Shown here piece after piece: positions 50,121 to 59,234 of a stretch of DNA of 64,000 nucleotides (position 1 is its first letter; every line of letters starts with the position of its first letter). The stretch spans positions 1 through 64,000 of the forward strand of contig JAEWIF010000055.1 in assembly GCA_023387335.1 (NCBI GenBank), given 5' to 3'. The translations under genes were made by a program, and so were the position numbers. Source of the DNA: Pseudomonadota bacterium (GTDB lineage: Bacteria; Pseudomonadota; Gammaproteobacteria; Burkholderiales; Burkholderiaceae_C). The notes beneath the pieces are model-generated. The model did not search any database. It had not been told where the DNA came from and saw only the letters and a list, made by a program, of their open reading frames with translations.

Positions 50121-51737
50121 ATGAGCATCGACAAGACCAGCGCCGGCCCGCACGACGCCGAGGTGGTGATCGTCGGCGGCGGCCCCGTGGGCATGGGCCT
50201 GGCCATCGAGCTGGGGCAGCGCGGCATCCGCACGATCGTGGTGGAGCGCTATCCGACGCCCCAGCCCATCCCCAAGGGCCAGAACCTGACCCAGCGGACG
50301 ATGGAGCACTTCCACTTCTGGGGCGCGGAAAAGGAACTGCGGGCGGCCCGCACCATCCCGCCCGAGTACGGCATCGGCGGCCTGACCGCGCACGGCACGC
50401 TGCTGGGCCCGCACTCCTACGACTGGCTGCAGCGCGACCTCGTGAAGCAGTACTACTTCACCGCCAACGAGCGGTTGCCGCAGTACGCCACCGAGGCGGT
50501 GCTGCGCAAGCGCGTGGCCGAACTGCCTTCGGTGCAGGCGCTGTACGGCTGGGACGCGCAGGGCGTGGCGCAGGACGCGGATGGCGTGACGATCACGATC
50601 GCGGAGCGCGGCGGCGAGGGCCGACGCGAGCTGCGCGCCGCCTTCGCGGTGGGCTGCGACGGCAGCCGTTCGGTGGTGCGCGAGCAGGCCGGCATCACCC
50701 AGACGCGCACCGACCACGACCGCATGATGGTCCTGCTGGTGTTCAAGTCGCACGGGCTGCACAAGCTGCTGGAGCGCTACCCCGGCAAGTCGTACTACAA
50801 CGTGCTGCAACCCGAGCTGAAGGGCTACTGGAAGTTCTTCGGCCGCGTGGACCTGGGCAGCACCTGGTTCTTCCACGCGCCGGTGCCGCCCGGCACGACC
50901 CGGGACAACTTCGACTTCGCCGCCTACCTGCACGAAGCCGTGGGCGAGACCTTCGACGTCGACTTCGAGCACATCGGGTTCTGGGACCTGCGCTTCATGC
51001 TCGCGGACAGCTACCGCAAGGGCCGCGTGTTCGTCGCGGGCGATGCGGCGCACAGCCATCCGCCCTACGGCGGCTATGGCGTGAACTCCGGCCTGGAGGA
51101 TGCACGCAACCTCGGATGGAAGCTGGCGGCCACCCTGCAGGGCTGGGGCGGCGAGCGCCTGCTGGACTCCTACGACGCGGAGCGGCGGCCGGTGTTCCAG
51201 TCCACGATCAGCGACTTCATCGCCAGGTCGATCGAGACCGACCACCAGTTCCTGGAAGCCCATGACCCCCAGCGCGATCGCGCGGCTTTCGAACAGGCCT
51301 GGCAGGCGCGCGCCAAGGGCGCGGTCGGCGAAGTCCATGCCTTCGAGCCCCACTACGAAGGATCGACGGTGGTCGCGGGTGCCGAAGGCGCGGTGAGCAG
51401 CGCCAAGGGCTCGCACCGGTTCGAGGCCCGGCCCGGCCACCACCTGGCGCCGGCGGAGCTGGCTTCCGGCCGGAACGTGTTCGAGGCCCTGGGCCCGGGC
51501 TTCACGCTGCTGGCGTTCGGAGCACGGCCGGACGCGGTGCAGGCCTTCCGCGAGGCCGCCGCGGCGCAGTCGCTGCCGTTGACCGTGGTCGAGGACCCGG
51601 GCACGGGCGAGACCGCGCGCTACGAGGCCCGGCTGGTGCTGGTGCGTCCGGATCAGTTCGTCGCCTGGGCGAGCCTTCAGGCGGACGTCTCTCGGCAAGA
51701 GGCGCTCGGCGTGGTGCGGCTCATGCAGGGGCGCTAG
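50121..51737 (+). CDS. FAD-dependent aromatic hydroxylase-type monooxygenase
   Basis: 538 aa, group A flavoprotein. FAD-binding VVIVGGGPVGMGLAIELGQRG, the DG motif CDGSRSVVREQAGI, and the C-terminal GDAAHSHPPYGGYGVNSGLEDARNLGWKLA. A thioredoxin-like C-terminal region is present. Adds a hydroxyl to aromatic or related rings using NAD(P)H and oxygen. Paired with a Bug protein and a divergent LysR regulator, a common catabolic arrangement. The substrate is not determined. Confidence 0.88.
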   Translation: MSIDKTSAGPHDAEVVIVGGGPVGMGLAIELGQRGIRTIVVERYPTPQPIPKGQNLTQRTMEHFHFWGAEKELRAARTIPPEYGIGGLTAHGTLLGPHSYDWLQRDLVKQYYFTANERLPQYATEAVLRKRVAELPSVQALYGWDAQGVAQDADGVTITIAERGGEGRRELRAAFAVGCDGSRSVVREQAGITQTRTDHDRMMVLLVFKSHGLHKLLERYPGKSYYNVLQPELKGYWKFFGRVDLGSTWFFHAPVPPGTTRDNFDFAAYLHEAVGETFDVDFEHIGFWDLRFMLADSYRKGRVFVAGDAAHSHPPYGGYGVNSGLEDARNLGWKLAATLQGWGGERLLDSYDAERRPVFQSTISDFIARSIETDHQFLEAHDPQRDRAAFEQAWQARAKGAVGEVHAFEPHYEGSTVVAGAEGAVSSAKGSHRFEARPGHHLAPAELASGRNVFEALGPGFTLLAFGARPDAVQAFREAAAAQSLPLTVVEDPGTGETARYEARLVLVRPDQFVAWASLQADVSRQEALGVVRLMQGR

Positions 51738-51796
51738 CCTTCGAAGCTCCTGCTGGTTTTCCATGGGCCTGCGCCGGCGAGGCGTCTGACAGAATC

Positions 51797-51819
51797 GGCC
51801 GCCGTTCGGGCGGCCTTTT
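51797..51819 (+). terminator. Rho-independent terminator
   Basis: Stem GGCCGCC/GGCGGCC with a GTTCG loop followed by TTTT, just after the monooxygenase gene. The T-run is short. Confidence 0.65.
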
Positions 51820-51872
51820 CTCATCAAGAACAGCCCTCGGTCGACCTTCCAGACCCGCAGGAGAACTTCCCA

Positions 51873-52865
51873 ATGACCCTTTCCCGCCGCACTTTCGTCC
51901 AAACCGGTTCGGCCGCGGCCCTGCTCGCCGCGGTCGGCCGCGATGCTTTCGCCCAAGCCGGCATGGTGGACAACCTGAAGATCATCACCGGCTTCGCCGC
52001 GGGCGGCACGTCCGACACCACGTGCCGCCGGGTGGCGCAGGCGCTGACCGGCAGCTTCGCGCGCACCGCCGTGGTGGAGAACCGCACCGGCGCCGGTGGC
52101 CAGATCGCCATCCAGGCGGTCAAGGCGCTGCCGCCGGACGGGAGCACGCTGCTGCAGTCGCCCACGTCGATGTTCACGATCTACCCGCACATCTACAAGC
52201 GCCTGCCGTACGACCCGGTGGCGGACGTGACGCCCGTGTCGCTGGCCTGCGTGTTCGACTTCGGCCTGGCCATCGGACCGATGGTCCCCGCGAACGTGAC
52301 GGACGTGAAGTCGTTCATCGCCTGGGCCAAGGCCAACCCGCAGCAGGCCAACTACGGTTCGCCGGCCGCCGGCTCCACGCCGCACTTCATTCCCGCGCTG
52401 ATGGGCGTGACGCAGCACGTGGACATCAAGCACGCCCCGTACCGCGGCACGCAGCCGGCCATGCAGGACCTGCTGGGCGGCCAGATCGCGGCGGTGAGCG
52501 GCCCGATCGGCGACATCACCCAGCACCTGGCCAGCGGCAAGGTGCGCATCCTGGCCACCTCGGGTGCCAGGCGCAACCGCTTCGCGCCCAACGTGCCGAC
52601 CTACACCGAACAGGGCTTCGCCGAGCTGCAGCACAGCGAGTGGTTCGGATTCTTCCTGCCGCCCAAGGCCGCGCCCGAGCTGGTCGGCCGCCTGAACGCC
52701 GCGCTGAAGACCGCGCTGGCCTCGAAGGACGTGGTGGACGGCCTGGCCACGTTCGGCCTGGAAGCGATGTCCAGCTCGCCGGCGGAGTTCGCCGACCTGC
52801 TGGTCAAGGACCGCGCGAAGTGGGCGCCGATCGTCAAGCAGGTCGGCTTCACCGCGGACACCTGA
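51873..52865 (+). CDS. Bug/TctC-type solute-binding protein
   Basis: 330 aa. N-terminal signal with RRTFVQTGSAAALLAAVGRDAFA, then NLKIITGFAAGGTSDTTCRRVAQAL. The usual PDKP start is replaced, but YRGTQPAMQDLLGGQIAAV and NRTGAGGQIAIQAVKAL are clear. It is separated from the preceding genes by a terminator and is probably its own unit. No transport membrane components nearby. Confidence 0.87.
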   Translation: MTLSRRTFVQTGSAAALLAAVGRDAFAQAGMVDNLKIITGFAAGGTSDTTCRRVAQALTGSFARTAVVENRTGAGGQIAIQAVKALPPDGSTLLQSPTSMFTIYPHIYKRLPYDPVADVTPVSLACVFDFGLAIGPMVPANVTDVKSFIAWAKANPQQANYGSPAAGSTPHFIPALMGVTQHVDIKHAPYRGTQPAMQDLLGGQIAAVSGPIGDITQHLASGKVRILATSGARRNRFAPNVPTYTEQGFAELQHSEWFGFFLPPKAAPELVGRLNAALKTALASKDVVDGLATFGLEAMSSSPAEFADLLVKDRAKWAPIVKQVGFTADT

Positions 52866-52878
52866 GCATCGCGGACGA

Positions 52879-53430
52879 TCAGGTCCTTCTTCTCGAGAAC
52901 GCCTCCAGCTCCGGAGCAGCCACGGTCCTGCGCGGGGGCGTGGCTGCCTGCTCGATGCGCTGGCGCTTGAATGGGCATCGCAGTTTCGGATTGCGGGCGG
53001 ATGCGCGCCGTGCCGCACATCGCGCGGCATCTCGCCGCTCGGGCTCGCTCGCCTCCCAGGTCTTCCATCCCCACGTCACGCCCACCATGAGACAAACCGG
53101 CAGGAAGGAGCCGCCCGACAGCACGGACACGGCGGCGCACGCGTTACCGGCGGCGCTCCCCTGCCAACCAGCCGCGGCCAACGCATACGCACGAGGACGC
53201 TCCGCCTCGGGCAGGCTCTCGGCATGCTGGAAGGTCGCAGCCTTCAACGCCGCGCCGAGTACGGGCAGCATCGGGCTCAGCGGAGCGCCGGCGGCGATGA
53301 CGGCCACCGACGACACGCCGTCGGCGACGGCCCCGGCCCGCGCCTGCGCCTTCGCCTGTTGGGCTTGAGCCGCACCAAGCGCAGCAATCAGGGCCCCGGC
53401 CACGAACAGCTTGCGGTACTCCACCAACAT
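52879..53430 (-). CDS. Exported protein of unknown function
   Basis: 183 aa from the ATG at 53430, chosen because a signal peptide follows (KLFVAGALIAALGAAQA). Mature part begins Gln/Ala-rich (QQAKAQARAGAVADGVSS) and has two hydrophobic segments around residues 40-55 and 105-130, with cysteines at NAC and VCL. A basic tail follows (RRDAARCAARRASARNPKLR). A weak ribosome-binding site makes the start uncertain. Family not recognised. Confidence 0.5.
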   Translation of the reverse strand: MLVEYRKLFVAGALIAALGAAQAQQAKAQARAGAVADGVSSVAVIAAGAPLSPMLPVLGAALKAATFQHAESLPEAERPRAYALAAAGWQGSAAGNACAAVSVLSGGSFLPVCLMVGVTWGWKTWEASEPERRDAARCAARRASARNPKLRCPFKRQRIEQAATPPRRTVAAPELEAFSRRRT

Positions 53431-53652
53431 GGTGACGCGCAGTAGAGCACCGTGCACTCGGCGCAGCGCCAACGTTGGTCAGCGCGGAAAGACCGGCCGT
53501 CGCGCTCTTGTGTTCGGATGTGAAGGGTGAGCGCACGCTCCTGACGCGCGCTTTAGGGACAAACCCGCGATCACGTCGACGCAAGCTGCCCGCCCGACGC
53601 ATGATCAGCAGCGGCAGGCGTCGTTTGCAAGTTTCTTCCGCCTGGCCATTGA

Positions 53653-53685
53653 GCCCTCTGGCAAACATCCAGAGGGCCTTTTTTT
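53653..53685 (+). terminator. Strong orphan rho-independent terminator
   Basis: Stem GCCCTCTGG/CCAGAGGGC with a 7-base loop, then C and seven Ts. It works on the plus strand, although both flanking genes are on the minus strand. A short transcript starting somewhere in 53431-53640 may end here. No ORF in that stretch is convincing. Confidence 0.85.
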
Positions 53686-53721
53686 GGGCGCTGTGACCGC
53701 CGGCGGCACAGCCCACGGGTG

Positions 53722-55605
53722 TCACGCCTCTTCCAGCAGCTGGCCAATCCTGCTCGCCAGCGCAGCGGTCTCGAACGGCTTGACCAGAACGTGCATGCCG
53801 GGATCGAGCAGGCCGTTGCCCACCGCGGCCTTGTCCGCGTAGCCCGTGATGAACAGCACCTTCAACTGCGGGCGAGCCGTGCGGGCCGCGTCAGCGACCT
53901 GGCGTCCGTTCATGCCGCCGGGCAGGCCGACGTCGGTGACGAGCAGGTCGATGCGCTCGGACGCTTGCAGCAGCTTCAGCCCCGAGGGGCCGTCCGCCGC
54001 CTGAAGCACGCGGTAGCCGGCCAACTCCAGCGCCTCGCCCACCACCACGCGTATCGCCTCCTCGTCGTCGATCAGCAGGATCACGGCGCCCTCGCCAGGC
54101 ACGATCTCCTCCTGCGTCCGCTTCTCCGGCGCATCCGGGTCGCCGGCATGGCGGGGGAAGTACAGGACCATGGTGGTGCCCTCTCCCACCCGCGAAGCCA
54201 CGCGCACCTGCCCGCCGGACTGCCGCACGAAGCCGTAGACCATCGAAAGCCCCAGGCCGGTTCCCTGGCCGAGCGGCTTGGTGGTGAAGAACGGATCGAA
54301 AGCGCGCGCGATCACCTCCGGCGGCATGCCGCAACCCGTGTCCGACACGCCCACGCAGAGGTAGTCGCCGGGGGCCAGGTCCAGCTCGCCGGCCTCGCGC
54401 TCGACCACCCGCCGGTTGCCGGTCACGATCGTCAGGCGGCCGCCGTCGGGCTGCATGGCGTCGCGCGCATTGATGCACAGGTTGACCAGGGCGTTCTCCA
54501 GTTGGGAGGCGTCCAGGTACGCGGGCCACAGCGCCGGGTCGTGTTCGACGGCGACGACCACGGAAGGCCCGACGGTCGTTCGCACCAGATCCAGCACTTC
54601 GGCAACCAGACGGTTCACGTCCACCGGCCGCGGATCCAGCGTCTGCCGGCGCGAGAAGGCCAGCAGCCGCTGGGTGAGCGTCGCGCCGCGACGCACCGAC
54701 GACTGCGCCATCGCGATGTACTTGCTCAGCGTGTCCGCCTGTCCCAGCGCGGCGCGGCGCGCGACCATCTCCAGGTTCAGCGAGATGCCGTTGAGCAGGT
54801 TGTTGAAGTCGTGCGCGATGCCGCCGGTGAGCTGGCCCACCGCCTCCATCTTCTGCGCCTGCCGCAGCGCCTCCTGGGCGGCCAGGAGTTCCTGCTCGCG
54901 CGCGACGTAGGAACTGAGGTCGCGGCCGATGGCGATGAAGTTCAGGCCGTCGGGTTCGGGCGAGACGGTCCAGCCGATGCGCTTCCACTGGCCGCTGCGG
55001 GTCAGGATGCGGTTCTCGAAGCGCGTGGGCTGGCCGGTGCGCCCCATCGCGCCCAGCGCTTCGACGGTGACGCCCGAGTCCTCGGGGTGCATGAAGTCCA
55101 CGTACGGACGCGACAGCAGCTCCTGCTGCGAGAACCCCAGCACTTCCGTCCAGGCGGGGTTCACCGCCGTCATCATCCCCTCGTAGTTCGCGCGCGCCAG
55201 CATGTCTTCCGACAGCGCCCACAGGTGCGCGCGTTCCTCGACCGCCGCCCGCTCCGACGTGATGTCGCGCGCCGAGCAGTGGTACCTCGCGCCCTCCTGC
55301 ACCCCGACCCAGGAGAGCCACCGGTAGCGGCCGTCCTTGCAGCGGTAGCGGTTCTCGAAGCGCAGCACCGGATGGCCCGCGCGCAGCAGCAGGAACTGCT
55401 CCAGCGTGGGAGGGCGGTCGTCCGGGTGCAAGAAGGCCGGGAATGCGTGGCCCAGCAGGTCTTCCCGGGTCCAGCCGAGCGTCGCGCTCCACGCGGGATT
55501 GACATCCTCGAAGACCCCTTCGCCGTCGATCACGGCCATGAGTTCCGGCGTCACCGTCCAGGTGGGGTTGGCTGCCTGGCCCGGCCGGGAGACGTCGTGA
55601 GTCAT
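53722..55605 (-). CDS. Hybrid sensor histidine kinase with two PAS domains and a C-terminal receiver
   Basis: 627 aa, no membrane segment. PAS 1 at about 15-130 (PELMAVIDGEGVFEDVNPAWSATLGW) and PAS 2 at about 135-250 (ARANYEGMMTAVNPAWTEVLGF). HisKA has His265 in GIAHDFNNLLNGI, a form also seen in NtrB-like/PAS kinases. ATPase has NLCINARDAMQPDGG and GTGLGLSMVYGFV. The receiver domain has the phosphoacceptor Asp558 in VTDVGLPGG. Cytoplasmic sensor. Last base lies 37 after the orphan terminator. Signal and output partner unknown. Confidence 0.9.
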   Translation of the reverse strand: MTHDVSRPGQAANPTWTVTPELMAVIDGEGVFEDVNPAWSATLGWTREDLLGHAFPAFLHPDDRPPTLEQFLLLRAGHPVLRFENRYRCKDGRYRWLSWVGVQEGARYHCSARDITSERAAVEERAHLWALSEDMLARANYEGMMTAVNPAWTEVLGFSQQELLSRPYVDFMHPEDSGVTVEALGAMGRTGQPTRFENRILTRSGQWKRIGWTVSPEPDGLNFIAIGRDLSSYVAREQELLAAQEALRQAQKMEAVGQLTGGIAHDFNNLLNGISLNLEMVARRAALGQADTLSKYIAMAQSSVRRGATLTQRLLAFSRRQTLDPRPVDVNRLVAEVLDLVRTTVGPSVVVAVEHDPALWPAYLDASQLENALVNLCINARDAMQPDGGRLTIVTGNRRVVEREAGELDLAPGDYLCVGVSDTGCGMPPEVIARAFDPFFTTKPLGQGTGLGLSMVYGFVRQSGGQVRVASRVGEGTTMVLYFPRHAGDPDAPEKRTQEEIVPGEGAVILLIDDEEAIRVVVGEALELAGYRVLQAADGPSGLKLLQASERIDLLVTDVGLPGGMNGRQVADAARTARPQLKVLFITGYADKAAVGNGLLDPGMHVLVKPFETAALASRIGQLLEEA

Positions 55606-55864
55606 GCGCCGCCGATTCTAGGAGGCCACTATTGTTCAGCTGGAGTTCAGCGCTCGCAGCGAGCGCCCCCGCGTGGGTCTATTTCACCCCGCGCGGGCCG
55701 TCCAATATCTCGTTCAAGAGCGCATCGGCTTCTTGCCTGAGCTTCGCGGCGGCGTTGGATTTCGCGACCCGTTCCGGGGTGCTCCAGACCCGTATCAGTT
55801 CGGTCTATTCCATCGTGCCGCCGGCCGATCGCGTGAACGGCTCCCGCAGCGCCACAATCCGGCG
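55606..55864. other. Intergenic region before the MerR gene
   Basis: This 259-base region divides divergent genes. Its minus strand has an open stretch of 41 codons without a start (55682-55804), with coding-like LIRVWSTPERVAKSNAAAKL and a stop at 55679. It might be a gene remnant. I see no promoter that I would name. Confidence 0.3.
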
Positions 55865-56863
55865 ATGCCCCTCAAAGTCGGCGACCTTGCCCGGTCCACC
55901 GGTCTCACCGTCCGCACCCTCCACCACTACGACGACATCGGCCTCCTCAAGCCCTCCGGCCGGTCCGACTCCGGCTACCGCCTCTACTCCGAAGCCGACG
56001 TCGCCCGCCTGCACGCCATCGAGGCGCTGCGGCACCTGGGCCTGGCCCTCGCCGAGATCGGGCCTCTCCTCGATGGGAGCGAAGCTGCCCCGCAACGCGT
56101 CATCGAGCAGCAGATGCACGCGTTGGACCACCAGATCCGCCAGGCCACCGAGCTGCGCGAGCGGCTGGCTCTGATGCACGGCCTGCTCCGCAAGGGCGGC
56201 AGCCCGAGCATGGACGACTGGGTGCAGACGCTTTCGATGATGACCACATTCGGCCGCTACTTCGAGGCGGGCGAGCTGAAGCAGATCCTCCGCGCCTATG
56301 CCGGCATCGAGCAGGACTGGCTGCAGCTGCAGGCGGAGGTACGGCGCTACATGGACATGGGCGGCGGCATCGATACGTGGGAGTGCCAGGTGCTCACCCG
56401 CCGCTGGACGATGCTGATGGTGCGCTGGATGGGCGGCGACTACGCGCTCATGGATCGCTGGGGCGCCATGTTCCGGCAGGAGTCGAAGGTGCGCGGGCAA
56501 GGCGGAGCGCCGCCGACGGACATGATGGAGTTCATGGAGTCGGCCATCCAGCTGCGCGTGCGGTTGATGCAGGAGCACTGCGGCGACGTGGAATTCCGCC
56601 TGCCTCCCATGCCGGACACCGAGGCGCAGGCGATCGAGGCCGAGGGCCAGGCCTTGCTGCGGGCGGGCGAGCCGCGCGACGGCGCGAAGGCGCGGGCGCT
56701 GCGCAAGCGCTGGGCGGCGTGGCTGGACAAGACCTGCGGCGGCAACGGCGCGCTGCGCGCCAGGCTCGCCACCCTCCACCTCGGGCACCCCCTGCTGCTG
56801 GCGGGCCTGCCGCTGCGGCGCGAAGTGCGCGAATTCCTGTCGCCCGTCGATGAAAGTGCTTGA
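55865..56863 (+). CDS. MerR-family regulator with TipA-like C-terminal domain
   Basis: 332 aa. MerR helix-turn-helix at residues 1-70 (LKVGDLARSTGLTVRTLHHYDDIGLLKPSG), a coiled-coil helix to about 110, and a large effector domain to the end. The C-terminal part is helical, with repeated R/E-rich helices, and recalls the TipAS antibiotic-recognition fold. Its stop codon overlaps the -35 of the promoter for the following efflux pump. Known MerR proteins twist the long spacer to activate transcription. Probable drug-responsive activator. Confidence 0.85.
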   Translation: MPLKVGDLARSTGLTVRTLHHYDDIGLLKPSGRSDSGYRLYSEADVARLHAIEALRHLGLALAEIGPLLDGSEAAPQRVIEQQMHALDHQIRQATELRERLALMHGLLRKGGSPSMDDWVQTLSMMTTFGRYFEAGELKQILRAYAGIEQDWLQLQAEVRRYMDMGGGIDTWECQVLTRRWTMLMVRWMGGDYALMDRWGAMFRQESKVRGQGGAPPTDMMEFMESAIQLRVRLMQEHCGDVEFRLPPMPDTEAQAIEAEGQALLRAGEPRDGAKARALRKRWAAWLDKTCGGNGALRARLATLHLGHPLLLAGLPLRREVREFLSPVDESA

Positions 56864-56890
56864 CCCTCACGTAGCGTGAGCCCGCACAGT
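56860..56890 (+). promoter_or_regulatory. MerR-type promoter of the MFS gene
   Basis: -35 TTGACC (56860-56865), then the perfect inverted repeat CTCACG-TAG-CGTGAG (56866-56880), and a weak -10 CACAGT (56885-56890). The 19-base spacer is the long, MerR-dependent type. It should be activated by the regulator encoded immediately upstream. Confidence 0.75.
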
Positions 56891-56913
56891 CGGCCCTGTT
56901 CCAGAGGACCGAC

Positions 56914-58206
56914 ATGACAACAAGAAGAGACCCGGCCGCCCGCGCGGCCCTTTTCCAGGACCGCAACTTCCGCTGGTTGATGGCCGGCAGCGCCATCTCG
57001 CTGCTCGGCGACCAGTTCACGCTGCTCGCGCTGCCGTGGCTGTTGCTGCGCCTGACCGGCGACACCGTGGCGCTGGGTACCGTGCTGGCGCTGGTGGGCA
57101 TCCCGCGCGCCGTCTTCATCCTGGTGGGCGGCGCGGTGGTCGACCGCTTCTCGCCGCAGCGCGTGCTGATGCTCACCAAGCACGTCAACACCGTGCTGCT
57201 CGCGCTGCTGGCGCTGGGCGTGTGGCGAGGCGCGCTGACGCTGCCCGCGATCTACGCGCTGTCGCTGGCGCTGGGCATCAGCAGCGCCTTCAGCATCCCG
57301 TCCGGCACGTCGATCCTGCCGCACGCCTTGCCGCCCGCGCAGCTGGGCGCCGCCAACGGGGTGATGATGGGACTGCGCCAACTGAGCATGTTCGTCGGGC
57401 CGCTCGCGGCGGGCGTGCTGATCGCGCTGTTCGGCGACGGCTCGGGCGGCGTGCAGGACGCAGGCGGCGTCGCGGTGGCCTTCGCGTTCGACGCCGCCAG
57501 CTTCGCGCTCTCCGCCTGGACGCTCGCCCAGGTGAAGATGCGCGCCCTCCCGCCGGACACCACTCGGCACGCGTCGATCTGGGCCTCGGTCGCCAGCGGC
57601 GTGCGGCACGTCGGGGGCGATGCGCAGCTGCGCACGCTCTACCTCTATTGGGGCGCGGTCGCCGTGCTGGTGCTGGGCCCGCTCCACATCGCGCTGCCGG
57701 TGCTGGCGGAAAGCCGGCCCGGCCTCGGCGCTTCGGCCCTCGGGTTGATGCTGGGCGCGCACGGCGCCGGCACCTTGCTGGGCATGGTGATGTCCGGCAT
57801 GCGGCCGGGGCTGCGCATCGGCACGCTGGGCACGAGCGTGCTGCTGGCCGACATCGCCATCGGGCTGCTGTTCGTGCCCATGGGAGGCATCACCGCCGCC
57901 TGGCAAGGCGCCGCGCTGATGGTGGGGGTGGGCGTGCTCGGCGGCTTCATGCAGGTGGCCGTGTTCACCTGGGTGCAGAAGCGTGTCCCGCCGGCGATGC
58001 TGGGCCGGTCGATGAGCCTGTTCATGTTCATCTTCATGGGGCTCGTGCCCGTGGCTTCGGCGGCGGCGGGGTGGCTGCTGCGGGTGGTGTCGCTGCCGCA
58101 ATTGTTCGCGGGGTCGGGGTTGCTGTTGGTCGCGGCGGCGGTGCTGGCTTGGGTGGGGACGCCGATTCGCAGGGTGGACGAGGCGGTGGTGGGCGGGGGC
58201 ACGTGA
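56914..58206 (+). CDS. MFS efflux transporter
   Basis: 430 aa, about twelve membrane helices. LLGDQFTLLALPWLLLRLTG in the first helix pair and DRFSPQRVLML in the loop between helices 2 and 3 match the EntS/MFS_3-like exporter group. Likely exports a drug or siderophore-like compound. Placed directly under the MerR-type promoter, so induction by the compound recognised by the MerR regulator is expected. Confidence 0.9.
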   Translation: MTTRRDPAARAALFQDRNFRWLMAGSAISLLGDQFTLLALPWLLLRLTGDTVALGTVLALVGIPRAVFILVGGAVVDRFSPQRVLMLTKHVNTVLLALLALGVWRGALTLPAIYALSLALGISSAFSIPSGTSILPHALPPAQLGAANGVMMGLRQLSMFVGPLAAGVLIALFGDGSGGVQDAGGVAVAFAFDAASFALSAWTLAQVKMRALPPDTTRHASIWASVASGVRHVGGDAQLRTLYLYWGAVAVLVLGPLHIALPVLAESRPGLGASALGLMLGAHGAGTLLGMVMSGMRPGLRIGTLGTSVLLADIAIGLLFVPMGGITAAWQGAALMVGVGVLGGFMQVAVFTWVQKRVPPAMLGRSMSLFMFIFMGLVPVASAAAGWLLRVVSLPQLFAGSGLLLVAAAVLAWVGTPIRRVDEAVVGGGT

Positions 58207-58247
58207 GCCGTGGGTGACAATCAAGCGGTTCGTCCGCAGAAGGATCC

Positions 58248-59219
58248 ATGACCAAGCTGATCGCCACCCACAGCGGCACTTTCCACGCGGACGACGTGTT
58301 CGGCGTGGCCGTCCTGGCCACGGTGTTCCCGGACCACGTGATCATCCGGACCCGCAGCGCCGAAGAGATCGCTCGTGCCGATTTCGCGGTCGACGTCGGA
58401 GGGACCTGGGATCCGGCGGCCGGGCGTTTCGATCACCACCAGCGGGGGTTCGAAGGCACGCGCACGCGCGCGCACGGCGACACTGGATGCGAACCGGCGG
58501 AGAAGTACGCCAGTGCCGGCCTCGTCTGGCGCGAGTACGGCGCTGCCTGCGTGCAGCGCCTGGCGAACGCCCTGGGCCATTCAGTGCCCCCCGAAGTCGC
58601 CGCGCGGATCGCCGCGGACGCCGATGCGTCGCTGGTGCGGTACCTGGACCTGGTCGACAACGGCGCGGCCGAAGTCGCGCCCGGCATCTTCGGGTTGTCG
58701 AGCCAGGTGTCGCTCCTGAACAGTACCTGGCTGGAGGAGGAGGCCCTGGACGCGGACGCCGTGGCCAGGCTGCAGCTGGAGCGCTTCCACGAGGCCATGT
58801 CCGTCGTCGATCGAACCTTGCGCCGTTTCGTCCTGCGCGCGGTCGGGCAGGTCCGGGCTGCCGAGACCGTGCGAACGTCCGGGCGGCTGCTGCAAGGGCG
58901 GGTGCTCCTCCTCGCGAATGGCGGGATGCCCTGGACGCGCATCGTGCTGCCGGAAATGCCCGACGTGCTCCTGGTGATCTATCCCGAGACCGGGCGGACC
59001 CAGTACCAGATCCGGACCGTTCCGGCGGCGGAAGGATCGTTCGCCTCGCGCATGGACCTGCCGGGCGAGTGGGCCGGCCTGCGCGACGAGGAGCTCGCGT
59101 CGGTCACCGGCGTGCCCGATGCGGTCTTCTGCCACTCGAACCTGTTCATCGCGGGCGCGCGCACCCTTGAAGGTGCGCTGCGGATGGCCGAACTTGCGCT
59201 CCACGCGCCCCGCGCGTAG
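58248..59219 (+). CDS. MYG1-family (UPF0160) putative metal-dependent exonuclease
   Basis: 323 aa. Motifs: THSGTFHADDVFGVAVL, ADFAVDVGG and FDHHQRGF, then EKYASAGLVWREYG. These Asp/His clusters resemble the DHH phosphoesterase fold. Eukaryotic MYG1 is a 3'-5' RNA exonuclease; bacterial function is not known. Stand-alone gene following the efflux pump by 41 bases and convergent with the methyltransferase. No signal peptide. Confidence 0.85.
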   Translation: MTKLIATHSGTFHADDVFGVAVLATVFPDHVIIRTRSAEEIARADFAVDVGGTWDPAAGRFDHHQRGFEGTRTRAHGDTGCEPAEKYASAGLVWREYGAACVQRLANALGHSVPPEVAARIAADADASLVRYLDLVDNGAAEVAPGIFGLSSQVSLLNSTWLEEEALDADAVARLQLERFHEAMSVVDRTLRRFVLRAVGQVRAAETVRTSGRLLQGRVLLLANGGMPWTRIVLPEMPDVLLVIYPETGRTQYQIRTVPAAEGSFASRMDLPGEWAGLRDEELASVTGVPDAVFCHSNLFIAGARTLEGALRMAELALHAPRA

Positions 59220-59234
59220 CGATCGAGGTGATCC

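Noticed and set aside
55805..56788. A 327-codon frame antisense to the MerR gene
   Set aside because: The MerR helix-turn-helix on the plus strand is unambiguous, and the antisense product has no recognisable motif.
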